Positions 1-7,866 of a stretch of DNA of 36,614 bases are shown piece by piece. A program made the position numbers and the translations under genes. The stretch is from Lachnospiraceae bacterium (GTDB taxonomy: Bacteria; Bacillota_A; Clostridia; Lachnospirales; Lachnospiraceae). The notes under the pieces are model-generated. The model made no database searches. It was given only the letters and a program-made list of their open reading frames with translations, and had not been told where the DNA came from. The number at the start of each line of letters is the position of its first letter. The stretch's first letter is position 1. The stretch covers positions 1 through 36,614 of the forward strand of contig JAFYAD010000013.1 in NCBI GenBank assembly GCA_017540915.1, written 5' to 3'.

Positions 1-1480
1 CCTCCCCCGCCAGTCCCCTGACATCAAATCCTGCGCTTACATATCCCCTGATCAGCTCTATGATCTCCGCGGTCACCAGCTCCCCGGGAGCTAAAACCGG
101 TATTCCAGGAGGATACAGGAAAACAAAGACTCCGCTCACACGATCCGCCGCCTCATCCAGCAGCACCGCCTTCTTTTGTGCTCTAAACGCACTGCCCGCG
201 TGACATACCGTCACCGGCTCAGGATATGGTGCTGTCAGCCCCCCGGTAGAAAGCTTTCCATTGATCAGCCTTCCGGTGACAGGCTCTCCGGTGATCTCCC
301 TTCCGGTGGCAGGCTTTCCACTGATCGATTTTCCGTCAGCCAGCTCTCCGTCGATTTCCAGTATCGCACCGGCAAGCCTTTCAAATCCCTCATCAGTATC
401 CATCAGACTGCTCAGTGCGGTGACATAAAATGATGCCTCCATCTCCAGCCTGAGATGATACCTGTCCCCAAGGATCCTGTACAGATCATGACCCGTCAGA
501 CCCGTATTACCCGTTCCTATCAGAATCTTCGAAATATCACGCTTGCGGTTGTCGTATTCATGCCGGTAAACTCTGAGAGCCCTGAGTTTTTCCACCCTCC
601 GGTAAAAAAGGTCAAGCCGGTTTGCAAATCGGTCAAAATATTCTTTTCCCCGGGAGTCCAGAAAATTCAGACAGGAAGAGATCCCGCTCATCAATATGTA
701 GGACGGCGAGCTGCTCTCAAATATCGCCAGATACCTTCCGATATCCAGCTCCTGCGCCCGCGGGCTTAATATGTGCAGAACCGAGGTCTGTGTCGGTGCG
801 GGCAGGGTCTTGTGCAGGCTCTGTATCACTATGTCCGCACCCTGCCTCACAGCACTCTCCGGAAAAATATCATGCATTCCGAAGTGGGCTCCGTGAGCCT
901 CATCCACTATGAGAAGACCATCCCTCTCATGTATAAGCTCTGCCAGGGCAGCTATATCCGAGGTGATACCGTCATAGGTTGGAGATGTAACGAAAAGACA
1001 TGGCTTTAATGTCTTTTTTTCGGATTCCCGACAAAAATCATGTCTTTTTTTCAACAAAGTATCAACATCCTGTGGATAAATACCCTCATAAAAACCAAAT
1101 TCGGAGGGTCTTGAAAAGACATATTCCGGCTCAGCGTCCTTTAGTATAACCGCATTGTAAGCCGACTTGTGGGATCCCCGATCCAATATGAGATAATATC
1201 TCCCCGTGTCCAGAGCGACGGTTATGGCAGACAATATGCCGCAGCTGCTGCCATTCACAAGATAAAAACTCTCCATCGCACCGAAAAACTCAGCGCACTG
1301 TGCCTGGAGCTCTCTCAGTATCCCCCGGGGATGATGCAGATCGTCAAAAGGCTCTATCTCCGTTATATCCACATCGTAGGCATTAAAGCCGGGATCGAAT
1401 ATCCTCTTGTGTCCCGGCATATGAAATGGATAAAAATCACTTTTTGAATATTTTTCAAGCTCTCTGCCCAAATCTATCAT
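1..1480 (-). CDS. Orn/Lys/Arg decarboxylase-family PLP enzyme (C-terminus cut by window edge)
   Basis: A fold-type I, PLP-dependent basic amino-acid decarboxylase of the Orn/Lys/Arg class; which amino acid it uses cannot be told. The protein opens with the family motif FHMPGHKR (residues 19-26), has the aspartate segment IVDEAHGAHFG, and carries the PLP-lysine motif SLHKTLPAPTQTS with K224. The reading frame is open to base 1, so about 493 residues are visible and the end is missing. The start ATG at 1480 shares its A with the stop codon of the upstream gene (TGATG), and the only Shine-Dalgarno-like run, GGGAG, is about 12 bases away, so translation is probably coupled. Residues 382-413 are a hydrophilic pentapeptide repeat between the large and C-terminal domains. 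In Bacillus a relative (yaaO) lies near tmk and holB, so those genes may continue to the left (inference). Confidence 0.9.
   Translation of the reverse strand, partial: MIDLGRELEKYSKSDFYPFHMPGHKRIFDPGFNAYDVDITEIEPFDDLHHPRGILRELQAQCAEFFGAMESFYLVNGSSCGILSAITVALDTGRYYLILDRGSHKSAYNAVILKDAEPEYVFSRPSEFGFYEGIYPQDVDTLLKKRHDFCRESEKKTLKPCLFVTSPTYDGITSDIAALAELIHERDGLLIVDEAHGAHFGMHDIFPESAVRQGADIVIQSLHKTLPAPTQTSVLHILSPRAQELDIGRYLAIFESSSPSYILMSGISSCLNFLDSRGKEYFDRFANRLDLFYRRVEKLRALRVYRHEYDNRKRDISKILIGTGNTGLTGHDLYRILGDRYHLRLEMEASFYVTALSSLMDTDEGFERLAGAILEIDGELADGKSISGKPATGREITGEPVTGRLINGKLSTGGLTAPYPEPVTVCHAGSAFRAQKKAVLLDEAADRVSGVFVFLYPPGIPVLAPGELVTAEIIELIRGYVSAGFDVRGLAGE
242..337 (-). repeat. 15-bp tandem repeat coding a pentapeptide repeat
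   Basis: About six consecutive 15-bp units inside the decarboxylase gene encode DGKSI, SGKPA, TGREI, TGEPV, TGRLI, NGKLS and then TGG. The consensus is (S/T/N)-G-(K/R/E)-x-(I/A/V/S). The DNA units resemble each other (for example CACCGGAAGG recurs), as expected for repeat expansion by slippage. The unit length is a multiple of three, so copy-number change would keep the frame. Confidence 0.85.
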
Positions 1481-1911
1481 CAGTCAAGATATCTCCCAAG
1501 AGTGCCTATCCAGTCGCAGAGGTAAAATCCGTCCTCACACATTGCCGACCACAAAGGCGAAATAAAGTCCCATATCCTGCCGTAAACCTCTTCCCAGGCG
1601 GGCGCATCGGTCTTCCCGGAGATCCGGGTATAATGCTCCCATTTTTTTCTCATATATACATCCGTCTCACACAGCCTGAACATATCCAGCCGCTTTTTCT
1701 CTATGGAGATATTCCTCTCGGAAAAGATCCGCCTGAGATCAGCTGTCGCTCTCCGTCCTCTTATATCGCTCCTGCCCAGAATGTCATAGCAGCAGGCGTA
1801 GGAATTCATGTTGTCCGGCAGGAAAAGCCTTGTCATAACAGACACTATACTCTCATATAAAAACTGTTCCTCTACCTGTAAAGAGACAGCTTCTGATGTC
1901 GTTTTATTCAT
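1480..1911 (-). CDS. Short AbiEii-like C-terminal remnant (143 aa)
   Basis: The gene sits exactly where the AbiEii toxin normally follows AbiEi: its ATG at 1911 overlaps the stop of the AbiEi-type gene (ATGA), with GGAGA six bases upstream. At 143 residues it is about half the usual AbiEii length. The pattern in the second half (FSERN, then RKKWEHY, then WEEVYGRIWDFISPLW) resembles the helical C-terminal region of AbiEii proteins. The N-terminal nucleotidyltransferase motif (GS followed by DxD) is absent. This is my reading of the pattern, not a search result; it may instead be an unrelated small partner protein. Its stop overlaps the decarboxylase start, so all three genes form one translationally coupled unit. 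Confidence 0.5.
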   Translation of the reverse strand: MNKTTSEAVSLQVEEQFLYESIVSVMTRLFLPDNMNSYACCYDILGRSDIRGRRATADLRRIFSERNISIEKKRLDMFRLCETDVYMRKKWEHYTRISGKTDAPAWEEVYGRIWDFISPLWSAMCEDGFYLCDWIGTLGRYLD

Positions 1912-2564
1912 ATTCTGTCTCCAAGTCTTGTCTGGACCTTATTCTTGACCTGTCTTCTCACAGCGCTTTCCATAAGATCCATCATATCCGTCCGTTTTTC
2001 ACCGTGGTAGTTATCCACAAACTTATCCACAATCTTATCAACTGTGTTCTTTGAAAACTTCTTCTCGTATTTCAGAACTTCACACAGGAGCCGCTCTCTG
2101 GTATATATGTTCATCTCGCCCCCGCCAAATGATACCTTAGTAATCCCGAAATCAAGTGCGCTCTTTTCCACATAATAGGGCACTACCGTCGGATCCTTAA
2201 GCTTGAACCTGGATCTGGATACATTTTTTTCTATAGCGATATGATACTCCGCCGGTTTATCTCCAATGAAACCATAAACATACAGTGCGGACGCCATGGT
2301 CAGTATCCCATCAGGAAAGAGGAGACGAATCCTCTCGTCGGCGGATTTTCCGTCTCCGTCCAGTGAGTAATATCCGTTTTTGAGTTTTTTCAGGAAGCCT
2401 TCATCTAAAAGCTTTTGAACTCTCCTGTAGTCGAAACCGGCCTTCTCCAGCTCTGAAGTTCTGACTATGCCTCCCCTGTCCATTATCATCTTTTCAAGAA
2501 AAGCCTTATCGGTCAAAAATCTATCCATAACACCACGATCATCCCGGTTACAATTCACAATCAC
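1908..2564 (-). CDS. AbiEi-type antitoxin / winged-helix regulator
   Basis: Residues about 20-70 match the AbiEi antitoxin N-terminal winged-helix pattern: a long helix, GGIVRTSELEKAGFDYRRV, then LLDEGFLKKLKNGYYSL. A longer C-terminal domain (residues 80-215) fits the rest of the family, including YVYGF and the segment around LLCEVLKYEKK. AbiEi proteins are type IV antitoxins that repress their own operon and counter a nucleotidyltransferase toxin. The first possible start is GTG at 2564; ATG at 2528 (residue 13) is an alternative, and neither has a strong Shine-Dalgarno. Its stop overlaps the next gene by 4 bases. The codons for VDKIVDKFVDN (2011-2043) create three DnaA-box-like sites. Confidence 0.7.
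   Translation of the reverse strand: MIVNCNRDDRGVMDRFLTDKAFLEKMIMDRGGIVRTSELEKAGFDYRRVQKLLDEGFLKKLKNGYYSLDGDGKSADERIRLLFPDGILTMASALYVYGFIGDKPAEYHIAIEKNVSRSRFKLKDPTVVPYYVEKSALDFGITKVSFGGGEMNIYTRERLLCEVLKYEKKFSKNTVDKIVDKFVDNYHGEKRTDMMDLMESAVRRQVKNKVQTRLGDRI
2011..2043. other. Three DnaA-box-like sites at 12-bp intervals
   Basis: Two perfect consensus boxes TTATCCACA (2011-2019, 2023-2031) and one near match TTATCAACT (2035-2043), all in the same orientation and spaced exactly 12 bp. They lie inside the AbiEi-like coding sequence, where the repeat VDKIVDKFVDN is encoded, so they could be a by-product of protein sequence. Confidence 0.4.
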
Positions 2565-2621
2565 TTTAATTCGTTCTGCAAAAAAATATAAAAAATCTAT
2601 TGAATTATCATTTTCATTGTC

Positions 2622-2650
2622 TTATACTCATAAAAGGTCAAATATATAAT
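2622..2650 (+). promoter_or_regulatory. Putative promoter of the 2764-3279 gene
   Basis: A perfect -10 hexamer TATAAT (2645-2650) lies 17 bp after TTATAC (2622-2627), a weak -35. The expected transcript start near 2657 leaves a leader of about 105 bases before the chosen ATG. The 2565-2763 gap otherwise holds only AT-rich sequence and a short hairpin (ATCCT/AGGAT near 2670-2690). Confidence 0.45.
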
Positions 2651-2763
2651 GTCCTTATCCATGAGAAAAGACATCCTAATATATCAGGATCAGGACAGGA
2701 CCCACGGACCATTCCATGCCGAATACTATCGGCATCAACCATTTATCGAAAGAGGAACCCAAT

Positions 2764-3279
2764 ATGGATTTTCCCGAGTCAGCCATCGGAGTTAAAAACC
2801 CGTCCAGAAAAGAATGTGAAAAGATCATCCGCAGAATACTGATCACGGAGATTCTTGAAAACGGTAAAAACAAGCATTTCAGGATGGCTACTGATTTTAC
2901 CAAATATTTTGAGTCCCTGTATCCGGCATCCGAGAGTCTTACCAAACAGATACAGAGAGCCGTAAAATCCATGGACATGCCCAAGGATGAGGACGGTTTT
3001 TTCATAGTAGACCGTACCGTCAAGCAGGTCGAGAAAGAGAAAAACTTAAAGACCATACTGTCGGAAGCCGGCACCGAGGTCACCGACTTAAGTTCACATA
3101 CCCCCATACTCATAAAGACAGATCTTTACAACAGGACATATCTGATGCATCTCATATCCGAGGTCGCTTCACTTAACGAGAAGATCGATGCCATGACTGA
3201 ATGCTCCTCCGGTGTCATACTGTATACCACAGAAAAAAACAAAGTATTATCAATCTTGGACAGACTGCTGAATGATTGA
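2764..3279 (+). CDS. Uncharacterised protein, possibly a diverged ArgR-like regulator (171 aa)
   Basis: I chose ATG 2764 because GAGG lies 8 bases upstream; the earlier in-frame ATG at 2716 lacks a ribosome binding site. Residues about 35-85 could form a winged helix (a helix pair ending in SLTKQIQRAVKSMDMPK, then DGFFIVD, like the recognition helix and wing of ArgR). The last 55 residues read as strand-helix-strand (ILIKTDL, LISEVASL, SGVILYTTEKN, LDRLLND), the order of the ArgR C-terminal core. The arginine-binding GTIAGDD motif is not present; the matching stretch is DAMTECS. If the likeness is real, this is a regulator that no longer senses arginine. It is head-on to the left replication fork and ends in a strong terminator. 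Function unknown. Confidence 0.6.
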   Translation: MDFPESAIGVKNPSRKECEKIIRRILITEILENGKNKHFRMATDFTKYFESLYPASESLTKQIQRAVKSMDMPKDEDGFFIVDRTVKQVEKEKNLKTILSEAGTEVTDLSSHTPILIKTDLYNRTYLMHLISEVASLNEKIDAMTECSSGVILYTTEKNKVLSILDRLLND

Positions 3280-3283
3280 TCAC

Positions 3284-3315
3284 AAGACGGATCAGAAATG
3301 AAGATCCGTCTTTTT
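3284..3315 (+). terminator. Strong terminator between convergent genes
   Basis: Perfect 10-bp stem AAGACGGATC / GATCCGTCTT (3284-3293, 3303-3312) with a 9-base loop, followed by a T run (3311-3315) on the plus strand. The hairpin overlaps the stop codon and last codons of the convergent carboxypeptidase gene. Confidence 0.85.
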
Positions 3316-4833
3316 ATTCTTTTTGGAATGCTTTCCTTCCGTATCATCTATAAAGATCGCACCCTTCATGGCGCGTTTTCTCGCTTTTTTCTCCGCTCTC
3401 ATACGCCTGAAAACATAGGATTTTCCGGCAATTGCCTTACCCACCAGTATCAATATCAGGATCAGAGCCACAGCTATGATGAGCTTTATAAGTAACGCCG
3501 GAGTGAGTGAGATCTTGATCTGCTTCGGGAAAAGATTTCTGAATGACCATTTCTCATCCACTTTATCAGCCGGTTTGTCCGGCTCCGCAGTCTGCTCCTC
3601 CTCCACAACCTTAGTCTTTTCCTGCTCTTTTGTATTGCGGGTCAGTGTGTTTACCGCCTCGTCTCCGCTGACTATCACATGTCCCTCAAAAAAATCCGTG
3701 GATGCGTCTGCCCCGGTCGGAACAACATCGGCACGTCCCACCTCGCGTCCCGCATACATGAACACAAAACTTGCCAGCGTCTTATCTTCACCCGATGAGT
3801 ACTCGATTTTTTGCTTTGCATCGGAAAACTCCGCATCTGCCGGCAATATCACCTTGGCATCCGTATCAATGAGTGCGAATTTTTCCGACATATCATAAAA
3901 ATACGGTCTCTCGAAGCTCACATCTTCGCTGTCCGTAAGAAGGTTTTCGGAAATGTTGTAGGTCTTGAAATTCTCAAAGCAATAATCGAAAAGGCTGATG
4001 GTATCCGTGTAGTGATAAGGCGTCTCTGCACTCATGACCACGCAGACCAGCGTCATGTCGTCCTTTTGGGCATAGGTCACCAGAGTATTACCGGCTGCTA
4101 TGGTGTATCCGGTCTTTCCGCCCTTGCAATAGTCATAAAGATAATCCCTGACTCCCTTATACGGATACAGCATCTTGTGATGATTGGCAAGATACGTGGG
4201 CTCGTCATGCTTGTTGGTCACCGGGATGGTGTATGTACCCGTCCCGCATATCGTACGGAAGGTCTCATCATGAAAAGCCGCACTTGCGATCAGAGCCATA
4301 TCATGGGCTGTTGTGTAATGCTCCTCATCCGGCAGACCGTTGGGGTTATTGAAATGTGTATGGGTGCAGCCCAGCGACTCTGCCTTTTCATTCATCATCA
4401 CCGTAAATTCCGGCATTGAGCCTGCCACATGCTCGCCTATTGCCCATGCACATTCGTTGGCGGATGCCAGCATCATGCCGTAGAGACACTGCTCCATGGT
4501 CATCTTCTCGTCCACATCCCTGGAAATATGGCTTGTATCCCCCTCGTTACCGTACACCGCCTCCGGCGAAAATGTAACTACCTCATCCAGAGAACAGCTT
4601 TCAATTGCCAGCATTGCCGTCATTATCTTGGTGATGGACGCCGGATAATGCACCTCATCCATATTTTTATCAAAAAGTATGGTACCCGTGTCCACATCCA
4701 TGACACACACTGATGACGAACCTACAGTAATGCCCTCCGGCCATTTGGCCTTTGCCGATACCGTAAAGACCGGCACCACTGCCATAAGCAATATGATCAG
4801 AAAGGATGTAATGATCCTGCAATATTTTTTCAA
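3292..4833 (-). CDS. D-alanyl-D-alanine carboxypeptidase (low-molecular-weight PBP)
   Basis: A penicillin-binding DD-carboxypeptidase that trims the terminal D-Ala of peptidoglycan stem peptides outside the membrane. The three active-site motifs are in order: SITK (catalytic Ser66), SAN (124-126) and KTG (240-242). A signal peptide covers about residues 1-28 (basic start, then IITSFLIILLMAV, cleavage near VSAKA). A PBP5-like C-terminal domain follows, then a membrane segment (PALLIKLIIAVALILILIL) and a basic tail of about 45 residues. I place the start at TTG 4833 because AAGAGG lies 7 bases upstream, and because the ATG at 4851 falls at or before the predicted transcript start. Residue numbers use this start (513 aa). 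Relatives are called dacA, dacB or dacF; I do not choose between them. Confidence 0.92.
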   Translation of the reverse strand: MKKYCRIITSFLIILLMAVVPVFTVSAKAKWPEGITVGSSSVCVMDVDTGTILFDKNMDEVHYPASITKIMTAMLAIESCSLDEVVTFSPEAVYGNEGDTSHISRDVDEKMTMEQCLYGMMLASANECAWAIGEHVAGSMPEFTVMMNEKAESLGCTHTHFNNPNGLPDEEHYTTAHDMALIASAAFHDETFRTICGTGTYTIPVTNKHDEPTYLANHHKMLYPYKGVRDYLYDYCKGGKTGYTIAAGNTLVTYAQKDDMTLVCVVMSAETPYHYTDTISLFDYCFENFKTYNISENLLTDSEDVSFERPYFYDMSEKFALIDTDAKVILPADAEFSDAKQKIEYSSGEDKTLASFVFMYAGREVGRADVVPTGADASTDFFEGHVIVSGDEAVNTLTRNTKEQEKTKVVEEEQTAEPDKPADKVDEKWSFRNLFPKQIKISLTPALLIKLIIAVALILILILVGKAIAGKSYVFRRMRAEKKARKRAMKGAIFIDDTEGKHSKKNKKTDLHF

Positions 4834-4851
4834 TTTCGTACCTCTTAACAT

Positions 4852-4881
4852 ATTATATATAATGGGTAAATCTAAACTCAA
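4852..4881 (-). promoter_or_regulatory. Promoter of the carboxypeptidase gene
   Basis: Minus-strand -35 TTGAGT (4881-4876), an 18-bp spacer and a perfect -10 TATAAT (4857-4852). Transcription should begin near 4845, which supports the downstream TTG start. Confidence 0.65.
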
Positions 4882-5098
4882 ACTTCGCCGTTGGCTCGTT
4901 TTCGTTAAGATTATACCACATTTTACAACCCATAGCCATCACCGTTCGCGCAATTCCTTTATAAAAAACGATCATTGAGATCATTAAGCAGTATAAAGTA
5001 TACAAATACTTTTAAAAACTGTCAATCGACTATGGAAGATGAGTTCATACCCTGCCCGCCCGTGAGCCGCCGGTCAGCTTTAGCTGACATATAAAAAA
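4882..5098. other. Intergenic stretch with no gene seen
   Basis: The 4834-5196 gap holds the promoter above, the terminator and small repeat listed next, and a perfect 7-bp inverted repeat GTCAGCT/AGCTGAC (5073-5088). I find no ribosome binding site plus ORF of plausible gene quality here. Confidence 0.6.
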
Positions 5099-5128
5099 GC
5101 TGCGGAAATTATATGTAATTCCCGCAGC
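5093..5128 (-). terminator. Terminator of the 804-aa coiled-coil gene
   Basis: On the minus strand a 13-bp stem (5128-5116 with 5111-5099), one G-U pair and a 4-base loop, is followed by a run of six U (5098-5093). It lies about 70 bases after the stop of the minus-strand gene at 5197. Confidence 0.8.
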
Positions 5129-5140
5129 CGCTGTTTTTAC

Positions 5141-5185
5141 TTACTGTTAGGACAATAATGACCCTTTCCTGGCTGTGAACAGTAT
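5141..5185. repeat. Short degenerate copy of the GTTACTATTCACAG palindrome family
   Basis: TTACTGTT at the left and GGCTGTGAACAGTA at the right form an inverted repeat of about 45 bp. The right end is the reverse complement of TACTGTTCACAGCC, one base from the end shared by the larger elements at 21.1, 26.4 and 30.4 kb (TACTATTCACAGCC in the last). Confidence 0.45.
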
Positions 5186-5196
5186 CATTTTATACA

Positions 5197-7611
5197 TTAC
5201 ATGGACGGACCCGCAGGCAGTGCCTTAAACTTTGGTGCTGCCGGAGCTCCCACCGGCTGCATGGTTGACTTTGTTTTTAACTCGCTGGGATCAACATCCC
5301 TGACCTTCACATCACCGGACTTCAGGATCTCTATATTACCATTGTTTGCCTCCAGTATCTTTGCTGTCTTAAGACCGGTCATAATAAGATATACCATATC
5401 CTTTACATTTGTCTTTGTAACCTTTGGCATCGGATGCTCATTTGGAATCTTACCATCAACATTTTTCACGGCATATTCAACAAATCCCTTTATGTTGAGC
5501 TGATCTATGACAGACTGTACATTTTTGAGATTGCAGCGGATATTGAAGGTTTCTTCAAAAGCCTCCACAGCCTTCTCTTTTCTTTTAATATACTCATCAC
5601 AGCATACCTCATAAAATCTTTTCTTTGCGATCTGGTTTTCGTTCTTTTTACCGGTCGGGTCGATCCATTTTTTAGCGTAATCCTTTGCATACTCAGCTGT
5701 TTCCTTTAAAAATTTCGGATCTACTGACATAAATATCTCTGATGCATACAGACCGCTTACACTCTTTTCTTTCTCATCAAAATCTTCCTTATATTTTGCC
5801 CGCTGGCTTGCTATATCCAATATGGAAGTTACGGATCCCTCAGCTAAGGTATCTACATCTGATCTCATAATGAATTCAGACATACCTTCATCCTTAAGCC
5901 TGACATTGATCTCATTTTTCTGTCTTAATTCACTCTTTTTCATCAGCTCCGCGGCGGTTTTATTTGCATTACTTATGACCTTATCCACAAGCTTCAGCAT
6001 TTCGTCTTTATTTTCAATGGCCTGCTGCTTTTTAGCCATATCACCCGCACGTTTATTAAATTCCTTTTCGGCATTTACCGTCAGCTTCTTTAAGCGCTCG
6101 ATCTCAGGCTCTAAAAGCTTGACCGTTTCTTCATATTTCTTTTTGGCAGCCTCAACCTCTGCCTTCAGCTGTTTCTCGGTATCCTCTAAAAGCTCCTTTC
6201 TCTGCTTCTTTATCTCATTCTCCTTAAATCCCTTCACATCAGGCAGATTCTTGACACGCTCTTCGGTTTCCAGGCGATGCTTTTCGGCAGCGTCATCTAA
6301 TTCAAGGGTCAGCTTCCGCTTCTTGTCCGCGATCTTACTGATCTCTTCCTCCAGACTTGCGATGGTTGCATCCTGGTCATTTTTTCGATTAATAGCGTCG
6401 TTTCTGGCTTCAACAGCGCGGATATATTCCCGTGAATGGCTTCCTACCAGCCGTACCCACAATCTGCGGAAGAAATTGCTTTCCACCGGCTCAGCAGGAA
6501 CAGTCACGGGATTACTCCTTTCATTGTCCAGAACCTGCTTATATTGATTGGTACTATTATCGAAATCATCAAACTGCGGTTGGTAAACCTTATCGCCCTG
6601 CTCATTTACCCATTTATAATGCTCATTCCACTCATTCTCCTCCAATTCCTTTTTTCTGGCTTCATCGGTAGGATATTTTTCATTAAAGGACTTTTCCCAT
6701 TCCGAAAACTTCTTTTCATTTTCTGCCATGGAATCGGTCAGTTTTTTCTGAGCGTTCTCATATTTCGTCCTGTCACGCTCAACTGCCTTGCTGTAGTTAT
6801 CTATATCCCTGCTCCATCTTTTCTTGTTATCCTCATATTTCTCCTGATAATTCAGGTGAGCATTATATTCTACAGTCAGCGTCTGCTCCGTAGCTTTACC
6901 TGTTGATGCCTCATAAGCCTTTACGAAATCCTTTCCGGCAATAGCTGCCGGTGAATGCCCCGGCACGGTGATATATACCCTTAAGGGCTCCCTGCCGTCT
7001 GTGGTTCCGGGATTTATATCACCGAAAGTCTCATCCATTCCCTTTATGGGACTGTCAGGAGTCTTTGAGAAGAACAGTGCCATGTGTATAGCCATCATGG
7101 TTCCGAGTTCCTGTGGTGATATACTCTCGTCCTTCAGCAGAGCATCCATGGAATCATTGGCAAAAAATTTTTCAGCATAATTGGAGATGGTGCCGTCATT
7201 TTCAATGATATAAGTATGTTTGGCGACGCGCAGAACCTCCTCTGCAGTAGGATTATCACCGGTGCTGTTAAAACTCAGCTTTCCATCCTTGATGGTTTTC
7301 ATAAAAACATTACTGTAGATTTTTTTATCAGTGTCCCTGCTACTCAAAAACGTTTTTACATTTTTTGCCTTTTCCGGGGAGTCGACACCTGACGAAAAGA
7401 CCCCTAAAAGCTCAGAAAGACCATCGACTACTGTGCTGTAATCCCTGTTTAGTCTGTTAGGCGAATAAAAGGATTCCGGCGGATCAAGGCTTGTCACTGC
7501 TACATTCTTCTTTTCTATTTTCGGTTTTAAGTATTCCGGCAGTTTTTCCTGCTGATTATCCTGCTCTGCTTTCTCCGGCTGTTTATTCTCCTGCTGCTCA
7601 TCCTTTGGCAT
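5197..7611 (-). CDS. Large coiled-coil protein of unknown function (804 aa)
   Basis: I do not recognise this family. The start is ATG 7611, with GGGAGG 8 bases upstream; the earlier ATG at 7656 lacks one. There is no signal peptide or membrane segment, so it is probably cytoplasmic, or exported by a route not visible here. The first 30 residues are Gln/Glu/Lys/Pro-rich. Residues about 30-240 look globular (including PPESFYSPNRLNRDYSTV). Long charged helices predicted as coiled coil cover about 255-330 and 410-580, separated by an Asn/Pro-rich stretch and an aromatic-basic patch FFRRLWVRLVG. A second globular part precedes a Pro/Ala/Gly-rich tail ending in PAGPSM. It has its own ribosome binding site and terminator, so it is a single-gene unit. 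The 1052-aa protein at 30.5 kb is of the same general style, but I found no clear alignment. Confidence 0.85.
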   Translation of the reverse strand: MPKDEQQENKQPEKAEQDNQQEKLPEYLKPKIEKKNVAVTSLDPPESFYSPNRLNRDYSTVVDGLSELLGVFSSGVDSPEKAKNVKTFLSSRDTDKKIYSNVFMKTIKDGKLSFNSTGDNPTAEEVLRVAKHTYIIENDGTISNYAEKFFANDSMDALLKDESISPQELGTMMAIHMALFFSKTPDSPIKGMDETFGDINPGTTDGREPLRVYITVPGHSPAAIAGKDFVKAYEASTGKATEQTLTVEYNAHLNYQEKYEDNKKRWSRDIDNYSKAVERDRTKYENAQKKLTDSMAENEKKFSEWEKSFNEKYPTDEARKKELEENEWNEHYKWVNEQGDKVYQPQFDDFDNSTNQYKQVLDNERSNPVTVPAEPVESNFFRRLWVRLVGSHSREYIRAVEARNDAINRKNDQDATIASLEEEISKIADKKRKLTLELDDAAEKHRLETEERVKNLPDVKGFKENEIKKQRKELLEDTEKQLKAEVEAAKKKYEETVKLLEPEIERLKKLTVNAEKEFNKRAGDMAKKQQAIENKDEMLKLVDKVISNANKTAAELMKKSELRQKNEINVRLKDEGMSEFIMRSDVDTLAEGSVTSILDIASQRAKYKEDFDEKEKSVSGLYASEIFMSVDPKFLKETAEYAKDYAKKWIDPTGKKNENQIAKKRFYEVCCDEYIKRKEKAVEAFEETFNIRCNLKNVQSVIDQLNIKGFVEYAVKNVDGKIPNEHPMPKVTKTNVKDMVYLIMTGLKTAKILEANNGNIEILKSGDVKVRDVDPSELKTKSTMQPVGAPAAPKFKALPAGPSM

Positions 7612-7767
7612 TGTAGATTCCTCCCTATTATTGGTATAATTGGTGTTTGATTCCATTCGTTAATATATATACTGCAAAAAACATAAAAAGGTTGCAGATG
7701 AGAAAATTTCGTAAGATCATGTTCAGCGTATCACAAAACACACGAAAATGCCACAAAAAATGAAAGT

Positions 7768-7803
7768 AAAAGAGCGCTCTCACACACATGAGAGCGCTCT
7801 TTT
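7768..7803. terminator. Bidirectional terminator downstream of trmB
   Basis: Perfect 15-bp stem AAAAGAGCGCTCTCA / TGAGAGCGCTCTTTT (7768-7782, 7789-7803) with a 6-base loop. Because the arms start with A and end with T it can act on either strand. It separates trmB from the coiled-coil gene. Confidence 0.85.
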
Positions 7804-7866
7804 CATCTGTATTCACTACAGTGGATATCAAAAATTATCTGACATTCACTATAAAACGGTCACAGC

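Noticed and set aside
176..433. Plus-strand ORF with repeated SGD/LSxD units
   Set aside because: It is the antisense reading of the 15-bp repeat in the decarboxylase, which has clear family motifs on the minus strand.
5822..6547. 241-codon plus-strand ORF, Ser/Leu/Phe-rich
   Set aside because: Antisense shadow of the coiled-coil gene; Lys/Glu-rich helices read backwards give Ser/Phe/Leu-rich frames.
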